Assembly: GCA_937877565.1 (NCBI GenBank) | Contig: CALFJB010000011.1 | Location: 1 to 57,080 of the forward strand | Reading direction: 5' to 3' | Source: an uncultured Selenomonadales bacterium | GTDB taxonomy: Bacteria > Bacillota > Negativicutes > Selenomonadales > Selenomonadaceae | Length of the DNA stretch: 57,080 nt | In this document: positions 46,615-54,846 of the stretch, piece by piece | How the letters are laid out: the number at the start of each line of letters is the position of its first letter | Position numbering within the stretch: the first letter of the stretch is position 1 | Notes under the pieces: model-generated | Told to the model about the DNA's origin: nothing | What the model saw: only the letters and a program-made list of their open reading frames with translations | Databases searched by the model: none | Program-made: the position numbers and the translations under genes

Positions 46615-47122
46615 CACCACCTGTGCCGTCTTCGATTTCCTCTTTAAACATGTCGGGATTGTACTTTGACATTTCAGACAGATTCTCTTCTATCTCGCTG
46701 TTAATTATGCTGAAAATGGTATCTTTATCTTTGCCTTCGAGGATTGGTGCTAATTTTGTTGGTATGCCTAAAAGTTTTGTACGCAGCATAACTAACTGTT
46801 CAGTCATTGCAAGTTCGACCGTTTTAGCCTCGTACAGCTTGCCTCGCTCTTTTTCTAATTTGAGCTCCGCAAGTTCGCGCTTGGCTTTTTCATGCTTGCC
46901 GTGTTCTTTCCAGTAGTCAACGCCTTCTTCACTGATTTTCTTGCTTGAATAGTAGTTGCGAATACTATCGAAAAGCATTACGGCGCCGCTTTTGTCGGAC
47001 TCGTCCCTTACTACAACTTTTTCTTGAATGAGTTGGTTGACTCTTGAAGGTGTCACGCCGAGTGCCTTCGACAGAGCGGATTGGGATACCGTCATTTCCT
47101 TAATGTTTCCGGCAACTTTCAC
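46598..47122 (-). CDS. terS: Terminase small subunit (Nu1-like)
   Basis: This encodes 174 residues from GTG 47122, with AAAGGTGG seven bases upstream. The open frame extends further, but the extra 62 codons overlap terminator-like hairpins and lack a site. An N-terminal winged helix-turn-helix ('TVSQSALSKALGVTPSRVNQ') fits the Nu1 DNA-binding domain. A helical middle (KHEKAKRELAELKLEKERGK) and an acidic C-terminus that would contact the large subunit follow. Nu1 binds cosB and starts packaging. Confidence 0.85.
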   Translation of the reverse strand: MKVAGNIKEMTVSQSALSKALGVTPSRVNQLIQEKVVVRDESDKSGAVMLFDSIRNYYSSKKISEEGVDYWKEHGKHEKAKRELAELKLEKERGKLYEAKTVELAMTEQLVMLRTKLLGIPTKLAPILEGKDKDTIFSIINSEIEENLSEMSKYNPDMFKEEIEDGTGGDASED

Positions 47123-47345
47123 ATAAACACCACCTTTAAATAGAAAAAAAGACCGCCAATAGAAAGAAAAAGTTACCAAGTGTAAAAAAAGAATTGTGCC
47201 TAGAAAACCGCTGGGCACGTGGCGCGCTCCAGCTCCACATTTCCGCCGAAAGTACCTTGACACAATCAAAAAACCGCTGCCCACCAAGCAACGGTCTTTC
47301 TGATTCACAGAGAGGACTTAGAAAATTTCTTCGTTAATGTTGTTG
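47123..47345 (-). promoter_or_regulatory. Terminase leader with candidate cos region
   Basis: The spacer between the late promoter and terS contains a GC-rich island in an AT-rich setting (47211-47255, with GGGCACGTGGCGCGC near its start). The decamer AAAACCGCTG appears twice as direct repeats (47204-47213 and 47270-47279). In lambda-like phages cos and its Nu1-binding repeats lie immediately upstream of the small-terminase gene, so this is the place to expect it. The precise nick sites cannot be read from sequence. It also carries terminator-like hairpins. Confidence 0.4.
47268..47294 (-). terminator. Terminator-like hairpin before terminase
   Basis: On the minus strand CCGTTGC (47294-47288) and GCAGCGG (47280-47274) pair over a 7-nt loop with one G-U pair, followed by six T (47273-47268). 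It lies between the late promoter and terS. A weaker one follows (GTGCC/GGCAC, 47196-47218, then a T-run). It could end the regulator transcript or require antitermination. Confidence 0.6.
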
Positions 47346-47428
47346 AGTATACCATATCACATTTTTCGATATTTCGCAATAGTTCATTATATGTCATTGT
47401 ATGTCATTATGTGTCATTTAGTGTCATT
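47346..47428 (-). promoter_or_regulatory. Late promoter with five 10-bp-spaced activator sites
   Basis: A -10 element TATACT (47351-47346, minus strand) has no good -35. Upstream, the plus strand carries TCATT at 47384, 47394, 47404, 47414 and 47424, four of them within TGTCATT, at exactly 10-bp intervals. They fall at about -45 to -85, on one face of the helix, as expected for an activator-dependent promoter. The last two overlap the stop region of the DUF1492-like regulator gene, the likely activator. It would drive the terminase-to-lysis operon. Confidence 0.65.
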
Positions 47429-47842
47429 TTCAAAAATTTTTTCGAGAACACCAAGTGCGATTCGTTTATGGCGTTGGACTTGGACAACTGACAACTTCAT
47501 CATCTGCGCAATTCTCTTCCATGAGTAGTTGTAGATATAGCGTGACTTCAATACTGTTTGCTTGCGGCGGTCTTTGATGAGCGTCATTATATCCATTTCG
47601 ACGAGTTCACGAACGAAGTGATAAGCATCTACTTTGGTCTGCATATGTTGGCATTTAAGAAGAAGGTTGAGCACCGATGTCTCTGTCTTTGATGTGTTAT
47701 TGTTCTTAGCTTTTGGCATATCAGTGAGTGCCTGCGATATGTTGACTGCTCTCTCTCTAAGTGTGATCATCTGCTCGCACATCTCATCGATCTCAAGCTG
47801 CATATCTCTGATGCGTTCCAATGTCTTTTCTACTTCTCTCAT
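47414..47842 (-). CDS. ArpU/DUF1492-like late-gene regulator
   Basis: This encodes 142 residues from ATG 47842, with GGTGGTG upstream. The N-terminal half is a coiled-coil (EKTLERIRDMQLEIDEMCEQ). The C-terminal half is a sigma-70 region-4-like HTH: 'RRKQTVLKSRYIYNYSWKRI', then AQMMKLSVVQVQRHKRIALG. Such proteins are encoded just upstream of terminase in many Firmicute phages and activate late transcription. Repeats overlapping its 3' end are the probable binding sites. Confidence 0.82.
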   Translation of the reverse strand: MREVEKTLERIRDMQLEIDEMCEQMITLRERAVNISQALTDMPKAKNNNTSKTETSVLNLLLKCQHMQTKVDAYHFVRELVEMDIMTLIKDRRKQTVLKSRYIYNYSWKRIAQMMKLSVVQVQRHKRIALGVLEKIFENDTK

Positions 47843-47863
47843 TATTTGCACACCACCAAATAT

Positions 47864-48592
47864 TTATTTAGTGATTTCTTTGAGTGCTGCGAATAGCTCT
47901 GTTGAATGTTCTTCAAAGTACGGCTTGATGTATTTATCGTATACCTCTTTTGCTTTGCCACTGAACAGGCTTCTATCTATGTAATAGCCGTATTTGGAGT
48001 GCGGCTTTAGCGTTGCCTTGCAGGATCGTACGAACCTAAGCAGCGTTGCTAATTCTTCGTTTGTCTTTGCCGCTTTTCTGAATATTTTAATCCATATTGC
48101 GCTGTCCTGTGGCAAATCTTTTGATAGCGCGTCCCAATCTTCGTAATCATAAGAATCATCGTATATGGCATTTTGGATTTCAGGAGTTAGCAATTTTTGC
48201 CGATATTCTTCGCGGGTGTTTATAAACAACTCCATACTCACGCCTTTAATTTTATCTCCATCTGGTAACATCATTGCAAGCAAAGAAATAATCTCAAGCG
48301 TATCCTCTTTTTCTTGTGTCCAGGGTTCGCAATCGTCTTTCATCACGACATTGAATTTTTGCATATACTTTCGAGTGTGCCAGTCGTAGCAGAGAAAATA
48401 GTTATTTTCGATTTCACGAACCGTGACTCTTTCTTTAAATGCTTTTCTTAATTCGAGCTCAAGTCTTTTTTCACCACGGTAAATAATGTTGTTTAACAAT
48501 GCTTCTTTAGCAAGTTTTTCACGTACCTGTGCAGGGTTGATGTCTAATCCAAGTGCTTTACGCCTCTTTCCCCAGTCAATTGTATCTTCCAA
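47864..48592 (-). CDS. Hypothetical replication-region protein
   Basis: This encodes 242 residues from TTG 48592, with a strong GGAGGTG seven bases upstream. Not recognised. The N-terminal 30 residues are basic. The rest is helical and rich in charged and aromatic residues (NNYFLCYDWHTRKYMQKFNV, 'YDDSYDYEDWDALSKDLPQD'). There is no integrase R-H-R-Y set, no Walker motif and no zinc cluster. It is encoded directly downstream of the iteron-bearing candidate origin and upstream of the late regulator, so a replication or regulatory role is possible. Confidence 0.6.
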   Translation of the reverse strand: MEDTIDWGKRRKALGLDINPAQVREKLAKEALLNNIIYRGEKRLELELRKAFKERVTVREIENNYFLCYDWHTRKYMQKFNVVMKDDCEPWTQEKEDTLEIISLLAMMLPDGDKIKGVSMELFINTREEYRQKLLTPEIQNAIYDDSYDYEDWDALSKDLPQDSAIWIKIFRKAAKTNEELATLLRFVRSCKATLKPHSKYGYYIDRSLFSGKAKEVYDKYIKPYFEEHSTELFAALKEITK

Positions 48593-48619
48593 AAATCTCA
48601 CCTCCAAAACATCTATCAC

Positions 48620-48926
48620 GACAAAAAGGTGCCCTAAACCACGTCAAATCAATAATCACGAAAAACCGTAACGATCAATAACGGGCAAAAAAACGGGGTT
48701 TAAGGCTTAGTGGTGCGGTTTTCACGATTTCACGGTATTTTTGGGTACTATACACTATATAAGAGGAGAAGTTGCCCGATAGTTGGTAATAAGTTCTATA
48801 TAGGTACAAAGTTTATATAACATACTTTTTGATACACATATATATTTTTACCGTGATTACCGTGATTACCGTGATAAAGCCTATAATTACAACTTTTTTT
48901 AAATGTCGCCAAGCGTGAAACTAGCG
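48620..48926. other. Candidate replication origin
   Basis: A 307-bp gene-free region lies between the primase-helicase and the 242-residue gene. Three perfect, contiguous copies of TTACCGTGA occur at 48848-48856, 48857-48865 and 48866-48874, with an inverted copy TCACGGTA at 48730-48737. Between them is a very AT-rich tract (48765-48847). Tandem short iterons next to an AT-rich unwinding element and a primase-helicase gene form a typical phage or plasmid origin layout. No DnaA box was identified with confidence. Confidence 0.55.
48848..48874. repeat. Three tandem TTACCGTGA iterons
   Basis: Three identical 9-bp units stand head to tail without spacers. They are candidate binding sites for a replication initiator, possibly the HTH inside the adjacent primase-helicase. 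Confidence 0.7.
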
Positions 48927-51900
48927 TTATTTAACGTTATCTTGGTTTAACTTGCCAAATGGTATTTTGTAATACCTGGTAAGTGGTTTACTCCCCTGAA
49001 TATAGTGCAGGTTGTGTTCTTTGTCTCTCTTTTTAATGGCGCCGATCTCTAAAAACTCTTTAATTATTTTTTCAGGATTAAACCCACGTTCTTCGAGAAT
49101 TATTCTGAGTTGGTCGGGATAAAAACCAACAAAGCCGTCGTTTGGATCGGTGTCTATTATGCCGTAAATAGGAGTGACTTTCACGTCGTCTGGTTGCATA
49201 CTATCTACCAAGAAGTGTTTTTGCCTTTCACTTATTACACTTTGAATGGTGTTTATGGCACGCTGTACGTCCGTGATTTCGTTTTCGTCGGGCATCTCTT
49301 CGGCGAACATAAGTATATGCTTTACGGCGTTATCTATCACGGATTCCAAAGGTGCGTTATAGGTAATAGTTCCAAACAATTCTACGCAAGCGGATGAACC
49401 AACTATAAAGTTGCGATGGGTAATATTCTTTTCCTTAAAGGCTTTTTTTACTTCTTCACGCTTAAGGAGTTCTTGATAACAGTCTTTTAATTCGCTCCTA
49501 CCGTTAGGATTGCTAATGTAGTCAATCCAAGGTCTGTAAAAATGCCCGTGGCAGCCTTCTTCAAGTGCAACGTGAATTTCTTGTGCTAAGTCTTGCGGCA
49601 AAATCTCGTTACCACCAAATTCAAGCACGCGGACTTTTTTGCCCATCTCAGATGACATAGTAGTAAACGGATTTTCACCGGTAGTAATGGCAATGGTGGA
49701 GAAAATTTTGTCGCTACTATCTTTTATGGATGCGTTTTTGTTAAGGCGTTTACGATTGTCGCCGTTCTCGATTAAGTAAGGTAGCCTATCGATAGCCTCC
49801 ATACCTTTTTTATTATTTACTGTTTGCAATTCGTTAAGACAAAAGGCATGATTGGTCAGTTCTATTGCCGCTTCGATGATATAGTTTTGTGTTGCGTTAA
49901 ATGATTTAATATAGTATTTTGGATCGGCGAAAGTTGACACCGCCAATTTTAATGCTGCCGTTTTACCGCCGCCACTCCGACCGTAAAGGTGAGCCATAGA
50001 GTTGCGTATATTAAGTATAGGAATAACAGGAGTTAATAAAAAGAGCCCAGAAGTAAGATAATAATATTTGTATTTTATAGCTCTACGGTGAAGGTCAAGC
50101 CACTTATCACGGTCGCCTTTGATCGTGAAGATTCGCTTGAAGTTGGTGCTTTTGGAATCCAGGACGTAACCGTCGCCCGCCGGAGCGCAGATAAACTTTT
50201 TAAAGCCTTCCCCCTTCCAACCAGGGCGCGAATAAGAGTTTATGACAGGTATGTCGGGATTTTTAGCTACTAACTCGCTGATGAACGGTATAAGCACTTT
50301 TGCTGAATAGCTATTGACATCTAAGCCCGTATCGGATAGGCCTACAATTTTTTTAGCGTCCGCCAAGCAGCTCTTTTCAGTAGTTAGAGAGTGCCATTTA
50401 CCGCTAGCAGTATCCTTGTATTGAATTTCGTATTTTTGGAGATTGTTTTCGTCAAGGTTCTTAAAGATGCGAGTTACGACAATTGGTGTATAAGATGCAA
50501 CTTCTAATTTATGATTGAAGATGCCACCATTTTCAAAAACAAAGTTGTGTGGAATGGTGAGATTGATAGGGCAATCAGGAAATATTTGTCGAGTTGAACG
50601 TCCTTCACCGACTGCTCCGTTATCAAGTTTTTTATTGCGTCCTGCGGCTATGTTGATTTGTCTATCAAACTCTTGCATACCGATAATTTTGAGATCTTTT
50701 ACTCTGTTTCTGAAATCAGCAAAAACGTAATGGTATTCGGTGTTTGCAACACTGTCAGCAAGTCTCAAGTTGTCGTAATTAAGGGCAATTTGAGTCGCTT
50801 CCTTTTTGTTTTTAGAACTTAGCAAACCTGCAATTTCTTCTAATTTATTTGCACGTTCTTCAAGAGACATGTTGCGTAAATTTTTGATATTTATGCCACC
50901 TTGCCCGATAAGTTCTTCAGGAGTACAAGGCTTAGTTGCGGCTTGTACTATTTCGGAACTTAACAGGCAATCTAATCTAAAAAGATTGCGCCCACCTGCA
51001 ACTAGCGTTGGTTTAATTTTGCCTTGCTGCACATAAAGTTTAAAAGTTCTGTGAGGAATGCCAAGAAGATTAGCAGCTTCTTTGGAGGTCAAGAGCTTTT
51101 CTGACATAGTATTATCAACTCCATTCTTGACACCAACGGAGTTGTTTGGTATACTTGTACACGAAGAGACGCCACCGTCGGTGTTACTATTATTGATTTT
51201 GTTATCATTATTATTGTAACACGAACCAGCGTCTTTTTCAATGCCTTTTTTTAAAGTTTTAGTGGCGTGAGCTATTACAGTCTTGACAGCTTCGGCAAAT
51301 TTTTCACGATTCGCGACGAGATAATCATTAACGTCTTTATAATCGCCGGTAATATTGGACACAATGTAAGGAAAGTTAATTGCAGCAAGTTCTTTCTCAA
51401 GCCATTTAGAAGTTTTTTGACCTGCCTCGTCGTTATCAAGCACAAGAACGAATATTTTGGTGTTGCATTCCATTTCAGGATTTTTGAGCCTGTTAATCAA
51501 CATCTCCTTATTGCTTGTGCTGCCGAGTGCAAGAGCATTGTAACCAACTTCATAAATGCTCATTGCATCAATCTCACCTTCGACGACGAAAGTTATTTCT
51601 TGTTCCAGTGCAGCATCGGTATTAAACATTCTGACCGAGCTTACTTTGAGTTTTGTGTATCTTTTTTCAAGGTCCGGCACTATTTCGCGAGTATCACGAG
51701 CAAGGTAACTGAAGCGGCTTGTAGGAATAATCAAACGTGGCGAGGGCTTGCTATATCCGCCCACAGGATTAATCCAACTCTTGTCAAAGCCAAGTTTGAA
51801 GTGTTTAGCGGTTTCAAGTGATAAGCCACGACGTTGCCAGTAGTCAGTTTCTTCAAGGTGTTTTTCGGCCTCTCTGAAAAAACCGCTCTTTATGTAGTCA

Positions 51901-52265
51901 GTTTCTTTTACCCTTTTTCTTACAGGCGTTGGTGGTGGTGTTGCCGGTTTTGGAGCCGGTTTATTCTTGTAACTGTCGCCTTCTTTATCGTCATAACGGA
52001 TTCCGATTTGGTCTGCGCAATATTTGACGGCTTCATAAAAATTGTAATGATTAGCTTCTTGGACGGCCTTGATAACGTCGCCCGCAAAATCACACTTGAA
52101 ACATTTAAGTACATTAGGTGTAGGAGTTTCACGAAGTCCGTCGCCGTCTGAACCACTACCATTACCACAAAGAGGACAGACGACGCCTTTACCGGAACCG
52201 TCAGTCGGTAACACTTCACGCCAACGGGATTTAATTTCTTCTATGATATGTTCCGGAATGCCCAT
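48927..52265 (-). CDS. Primase / HTH / DUF927-type helicase fusion
   Basis: This encodes 1112 residues. Residues 20-60 form a CHC2-type zinc finger (CPLCGNGSG and CFKCDFAGD). Residues 225-315 are a TOPRIM fold with Glu 230 in VVEGEIDAMS and 'VLVLDNDEAGQ'. An Asn-rich linker (about 347-386) is followed by a MerR/excisionase-like HTH (residues 391-436, 'LLTSKEAANLLGIPHRTFKL'). A DUF927-type helicase follows, with Walker A YGRSGGGKT (761-769). Met 387 (51107) has GGAG upstream, so an internal start could give a separate HTH-helicase. The primase makes primers and the helicase unwinds at the fork. The HTH may bind the adjacent iterons; this is inference. Confidence 0.9.
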   Translation of the reverse strand: MGIPEHIIEEIKSRWREVLPTDGSGKGVVCPLCGNGSGSDGDGLRETPTPNVLKCFKCDFAGDVIKAVQEANHYNFYEAVKYCADQIGIRYDDKEGDSYKNKPAPKPATPPPTPVRKRVKETDYIKSGFFREAEKHLEETDYWQRRGLSLETAKHFKLGFDKSWINPVGGYSKPSPRLIIPTSRFSYLARDTREIVPDLEKRYTKLKVSSVRMFNTDAALEQEITFVVEGEIDAMSIYEVGYNALALGSTSNKEMLINRLKNPEMECNTKIFVLVLDNDEAGQKTSKWLEKELAAINFPYIVSNITGDYKDVNDYLVANREKFAEAVKTVIAHATKTLKKGIEKDAGSCYNNNDNKINNSNTDGGVSSCTSIPNNSVGVKNGVDNTMSEKLLTSKEAANLLGIPHRTFKLYVQQGKIKPTLVAGGRNLFRLDCLLSSEIVQAATKPCTPEELIGQGGINIKNLRNMSLEERANKLEEIAGLLSSKNKKEATQIALNYDNLRLADSVANTEYHYVFADFRNRVKDLKIIGMQEFDRQINIAAGRNKKLDNGAVGEGRSTRQIFPDCPINLTIPHNFVFENGGIFNHKLEVASYTPIVVTRIFKNLDENNLQKYEIQYKDTASGKWHSLTTEKSCLADAKKIVGLSDTGLDVNSYSAKVLIPFISELVAKNPDIPVINSYSRPGWKGEGFKKFICAPAGDGYVLDSKSTNFKRIFTIKGDRDKWLDLHRRAIKYKYYYLTSGLFLLTPVIPILNIRNSMAHLYGRSGGGKTAALKLAVSTFADPKYYIKSFNATQNYIIEAAIELTNHAFCLNELQTVNNKKGMEAIDRLPYLIENGDNRKRLNKNASIKDSSDKIFSTIAITTGENPFTTMSSEMGKKVRVLEFGGNEILPQDLAQEIHVALEEGCHGHFYRPWIDYISNPNGRSELKDCYQELLKREEVKKAFKEKNITHRNFIVGSSACVELFGTITYNAPLESVIDNAVKHILMFAEEMPDENEITDVQRAINTIQSVISERQKHFLVDSMQPDDVKVTPIYGIIDTDPNDGFVGFYPDQLRIILEERGFNPEKIIKEFLEIGAIKKRDKEHNLHYIQGSKPLTRYYKIPFGKLNQDNVK

Positions 52266-53125
52266 TACTGCTCACCGCCCTTGATTCGTTTCGTGATGAT
52301 ATATGCACCGGTCTTTCTAAGTGATGGAAGTACTTCGCTTGTCACCCAATCGGTGAACGCTTCAGCGGTTGGTAAAGTTGAACCAAAAATCAATTTGTAC
52401 AAGCCAGCTTCGTCAATCAAAGTGATCCTATTTTCAATGCCTGAACCCACGTTTTTCAAGGGGTGGTCTGGCACCACCCTATTTGTGACGCGGTTTCTGT
52501 CAACTAAAATTTTGTGATTGTCTCTAACATTTTGTTTTAAAGCATTAACTGTATCTTTGTAACCGAGAGCTTTGGCAACATCACGACCAACAAAACAAGG
52601 AGCGCCATCAATAAGGACAGAACGAATATTTTTTTCGCTCAATGCATCAGTAAAATCAAAAGTCTGTAATTCGGACATATGATCAGCATAAAACTCATCA
52701 ATAATAAAATCGTGCAAAGCATTACTGAGAGATTCAGCCCAGTTGGCGACATTAAGCGGAGCCGCTTCAGCAAGACTCATATAATCGACGATTAGTTTAG
52801 TCTCTTTGTAAGTATGAACAGGAACGAGAAGGTTTTTATTGTAATGTGCGCAAATGAAGTGAATTGGTATAAATTTTTTTGCAGAGTAGGAGATGAATCT
52901 CAGGGACATATCAATGCCACGAGCAGTGTTGTGGAAAAGTTCGCTACGGAAAAAGAAGGGATTGCTACCGACATTGATGATATTAATGGAATGCTCGTAC
53001 TTATAATTTCCAGAGACGGTTTGGAAGTAATGATAAGATTTGATGTCAGAATCAGAAATTACGTGGACAATAGCGTTTTCCGGCAGTTCGGAAGGCTTAA
53101 ACCTCAACTTTTTATAAATTTGCAT
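52265..53125 (-). CDS. Bro-N domain protein with extra N-terminal region
   Basis: This encodes 286 residues from ATG 53125, with GGAGGT seven bases upstream; the longer TTG frame overlaps this site. The C-terminal part (about 165-280) is a Bro-N domain: 'IRSVLIDGAPCFVGRDVAKA', LGYKDTVNALKQNV, 'RITLIDEAGLYKLIFGSTLP' and WVTSEVLPSLRKTGAY. The N-terminal 150 residues are not recognised. Bro-N usually lies at the N-terminus, so the order is reversed. It is paralogous to the antirepressor at 7543-8406 in its Bro-N part. It has its own strong promoter and may be a regulator or DNA-binding replication factor. It abuts the primase gene. Confidence 0.8.
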   Translation of the reverse strand: MQIYKKLRFKPSELPENAIVHVISDSDIKSYHYFQTVSGNYKYEHSINIINVGSNPFFFRSELFHNTARGIDMSLRFISYSAKKFIPIHFICAHYNKNLLVPVHTYKETKLIVDYMSLAEAAPLNVANWAESLSNALHDFIIDEFYADHMSELQTFDFTDALSEKNIRSVLIDGAPCFVGRDVAKALGYKDTVNALKQNVRDNHKILVDRNRVTNRVVPDHPLKNVGSGIENRITLIDEAGLYKLIFGSTLPTAEAFTDWVTSEVLPSLRKTGAYIITKRIKGGEQ

Positions 53126-53239
53126 AAAAAATACCTCCAATGCTTGACACGAAGGAGGAATTTTGTTATACTTACTTATATGTAGCAAGCAAACAAAAGC
53201 CTCCCGCGTGCCATTTATGTGATTTTTAATTGTATGTTA

Positions 53240-53268
53240 ATAATAGCATATTAAGCGGCAGGTGTCAA
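53240..53268 (-). promoter_or_regulatory. Promoter for the Bro-N and primase genes
   Basis: On the minus strand TTGACA (53268-53263), 17 bp, TATTAT (53245-53240) is near-consensus. It stands in the 180-bp spacer after the helicase gene and fires leftward into the Bro-N gene and primase-helicase. Confidence 0.75.
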
Positions 53269-53305
53269 TATAGAACTGTAAAGTCGAGCAGAAATGTTCG
53301 GCATT

Positions 53306-54835
53306 TTAGTTTGCAACTATTGACGATGATCTACTGTTTTGCCAGGCTTGAGTAAAAGCAACTGTCTCTTTTATCTCCTGCCACTTGTGATACCCCCAGC
53401 CTTTTTTATACTCACAGACTTCAGCGATGTGTTGGCAATCTTCGAGAGATTTAGCGTAGTTGAGTGCTTGCATAGCCGCCCAATATTGCTTATAGCCTTT
53501 TCTTTGGGCAATAATCAGGAACTCTTCAATCGTTGTCGGCTTGTCGATGATTTTGTTTTCAAGTCTAACATCTTGCTGACTGGCGTCTGTGCTTGAATCG
53601 TATATTTTTTCTACTACGCCGTCTTTGTCGTTTTCGATTTCTTGTCTAGGGAATATATAACCGCAGCTGGCACATTTTCGGGCACCGAGAGGTAAAACTG
53701 CGTTGCAATGCGGGCAAGTTTTAAACGGTGCCTCTTCTTCATCTTTTTTCTTCTTCTTAATGTTAGGGTCAAGGCTCCAGTCGCGATCAAGATCGATCAG
53801 CCCAAAACGCTTGTAATTTTGAACGTGGTCAATGATGACTGCTTTTTTGTTTGGGTTATTTGGATCGGGGCGCATTGAGCGCATTGCCTGCTGAATGTAA
53901 AGTGTAAGTGATTTTGTAGGGCGTGTAAGAATGACTGTCTCACAATTTGGAACGTCGAAACCTTCACCGAACAACTCAGCATTGCAGAGGATTTTAATAT
54001 AACCACTTCTAAAATCCTCAATAATCATTCTGCGCCGGTTTTTTGGCGTTTCACCATCAACGCGAGCGGCAGGTATACCAGCTTCATTGAACATTTCGGC
54101 AGTATGCTCAGAATGTTTGACATTGACGCAGTAAACGATAGCCTGTTTACCTGCAGAATATTTGTTGTAGTATTTCACCGCGTCGCCTATAATGTCTTGT
54201 TTATCCATCTGGTCAAACATATCATCAGTACGGAACTCGCCAAAATTATCAGTGCGCAGTTTTTTGAAATCAATCGTTGTCGGTGGTGCGTAATAATCAA
54301 ATTGCGTGAGATTGCCCTGTTTAATGAGATATGTTACTGAAGGACCGACTACCATTGAATCAAATATATCGCCAAGACGAACACCGCCGCGACGTTCGGG
54401 AGTTGCAGTCACGCCTAAAAGGTAAGGTTGCCAAGCATCAACGATTTTCTGGTAAGAGTTAGCTAAAATGTGGTGGCACTCGTCGCAAATTAGCAGATCA
54501 GGTCTTGGCACAACATTCAGTCTTCTTACAAGAGTTTGAACGCTTGCAACTTGAACAGGCAGATCGTAATTTTTTTCAGAACCAGCGGCAATTATGCCGT
54601 GTTCAATTCCGAGATCATAAAACGCTGATGAAGTTTGCTCAATGAGTTCTTGACGATGTACCATAAACAAAACTCTTTTGCCATTTTCGGCTGTCTCTTT
54701 AGCCATCCAACCTGTAGTGATGGTTTTGCCACTACCGCAAGGCATAACACCACAGACGCGACGCCTACTTTGCTTGAATTGTTCGCGAATCTTGTCAATA
54801 AACTTGCGCTGGTAGTCTCTTAGTTTAATTCTCAT
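53306..54835 (-). CDS. Superfamily II DEAD/DEAH-type helicase
   Basis: This encodes 509 residues from ATG 54835, with AGGAGATG upstream. Motif Q/I: LRDYQRKFIDKIREQF and Walker A PCGSGKT (32-38). Motif II: CDECHH (118-121 DECH). Motif III: VTATPERRGG. Later motifs: 'KQAIVYCVNVKHSEHTAEMF' and TRPTKSLTLYIQQAMRSMRP (motif VI region). A C-terminal zinc ribbon has CPHC and CASC (about 377-396). Phage SF2 helicases of this type act in replication or recombination. The next gene downstream has its own promoter. Confidence 0.93.
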   Translation of the reverse strand: MRIKLRDYQRKFIDKIREQFKQSRRRVCGVMPCGSGKTITTGWMAKETAENGKRVLFMVHRQELIEQTSSAFYDLGIEHGIIAAGSEKNYDLPVQVASVQTLVRRLNVVPRPDLLICDECHHILANSYQKIVDAWQPYLLGVTATPERRGGVRLGDIFDSMVVGPSVTYLIKQGNLTQFDYYAPPTTIDFKKLRTDNFGEFRTDDMFDQMDKQDIIGDAVKYYNKYSAGKQAIVYCVNVKHSEHTAEMFNEAGIPAARVDGETPKNRRRMIIEDFRSGYIKILCNAELFGEGFDVPNCETVILTRPTKSLTLYIQQAMRSMRPDPNNPNKKAVIIDHVQNYKRFGLIDLDRDWSLDPNIKKKKKDEEEAPFKTCPHCNAVLPLGARKCASCGYIFPRQEIENDKDGVVEKIYDSSTDASQQDVRLENKIIDKPTTIEEFLIIAQRKGYKQYWAAMQALNYAKSLEDCQHIAEVCEYKKGWGYHKWQEIKETVAFTQAWQNSRSSSIVAN

Positions 54836-54846
54836 TAAATCATCTC

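Noticed and set aside
47123..47308. Extended N-terminus of the small terminase
   Set aside because: The extra codons run over terminator-like hairpins and give a Phe/Arg-rich sequence foreign to the family; the GTG at 47122 has a proper site.
47864..48592. Integrase or recombinase identity for the 242-residue gene
   Set aside because: There is no tyrosine-recombinase R-H-R-Y set and no serine-recombinase motif.
51267..51821. Long rightward open frame of 184 codons opposite the primase gene
   Set aside because: It lies fully antisense to a well-supported gene, has no ribosome-binding site and no family pattern. It is a by-product of codon bias.
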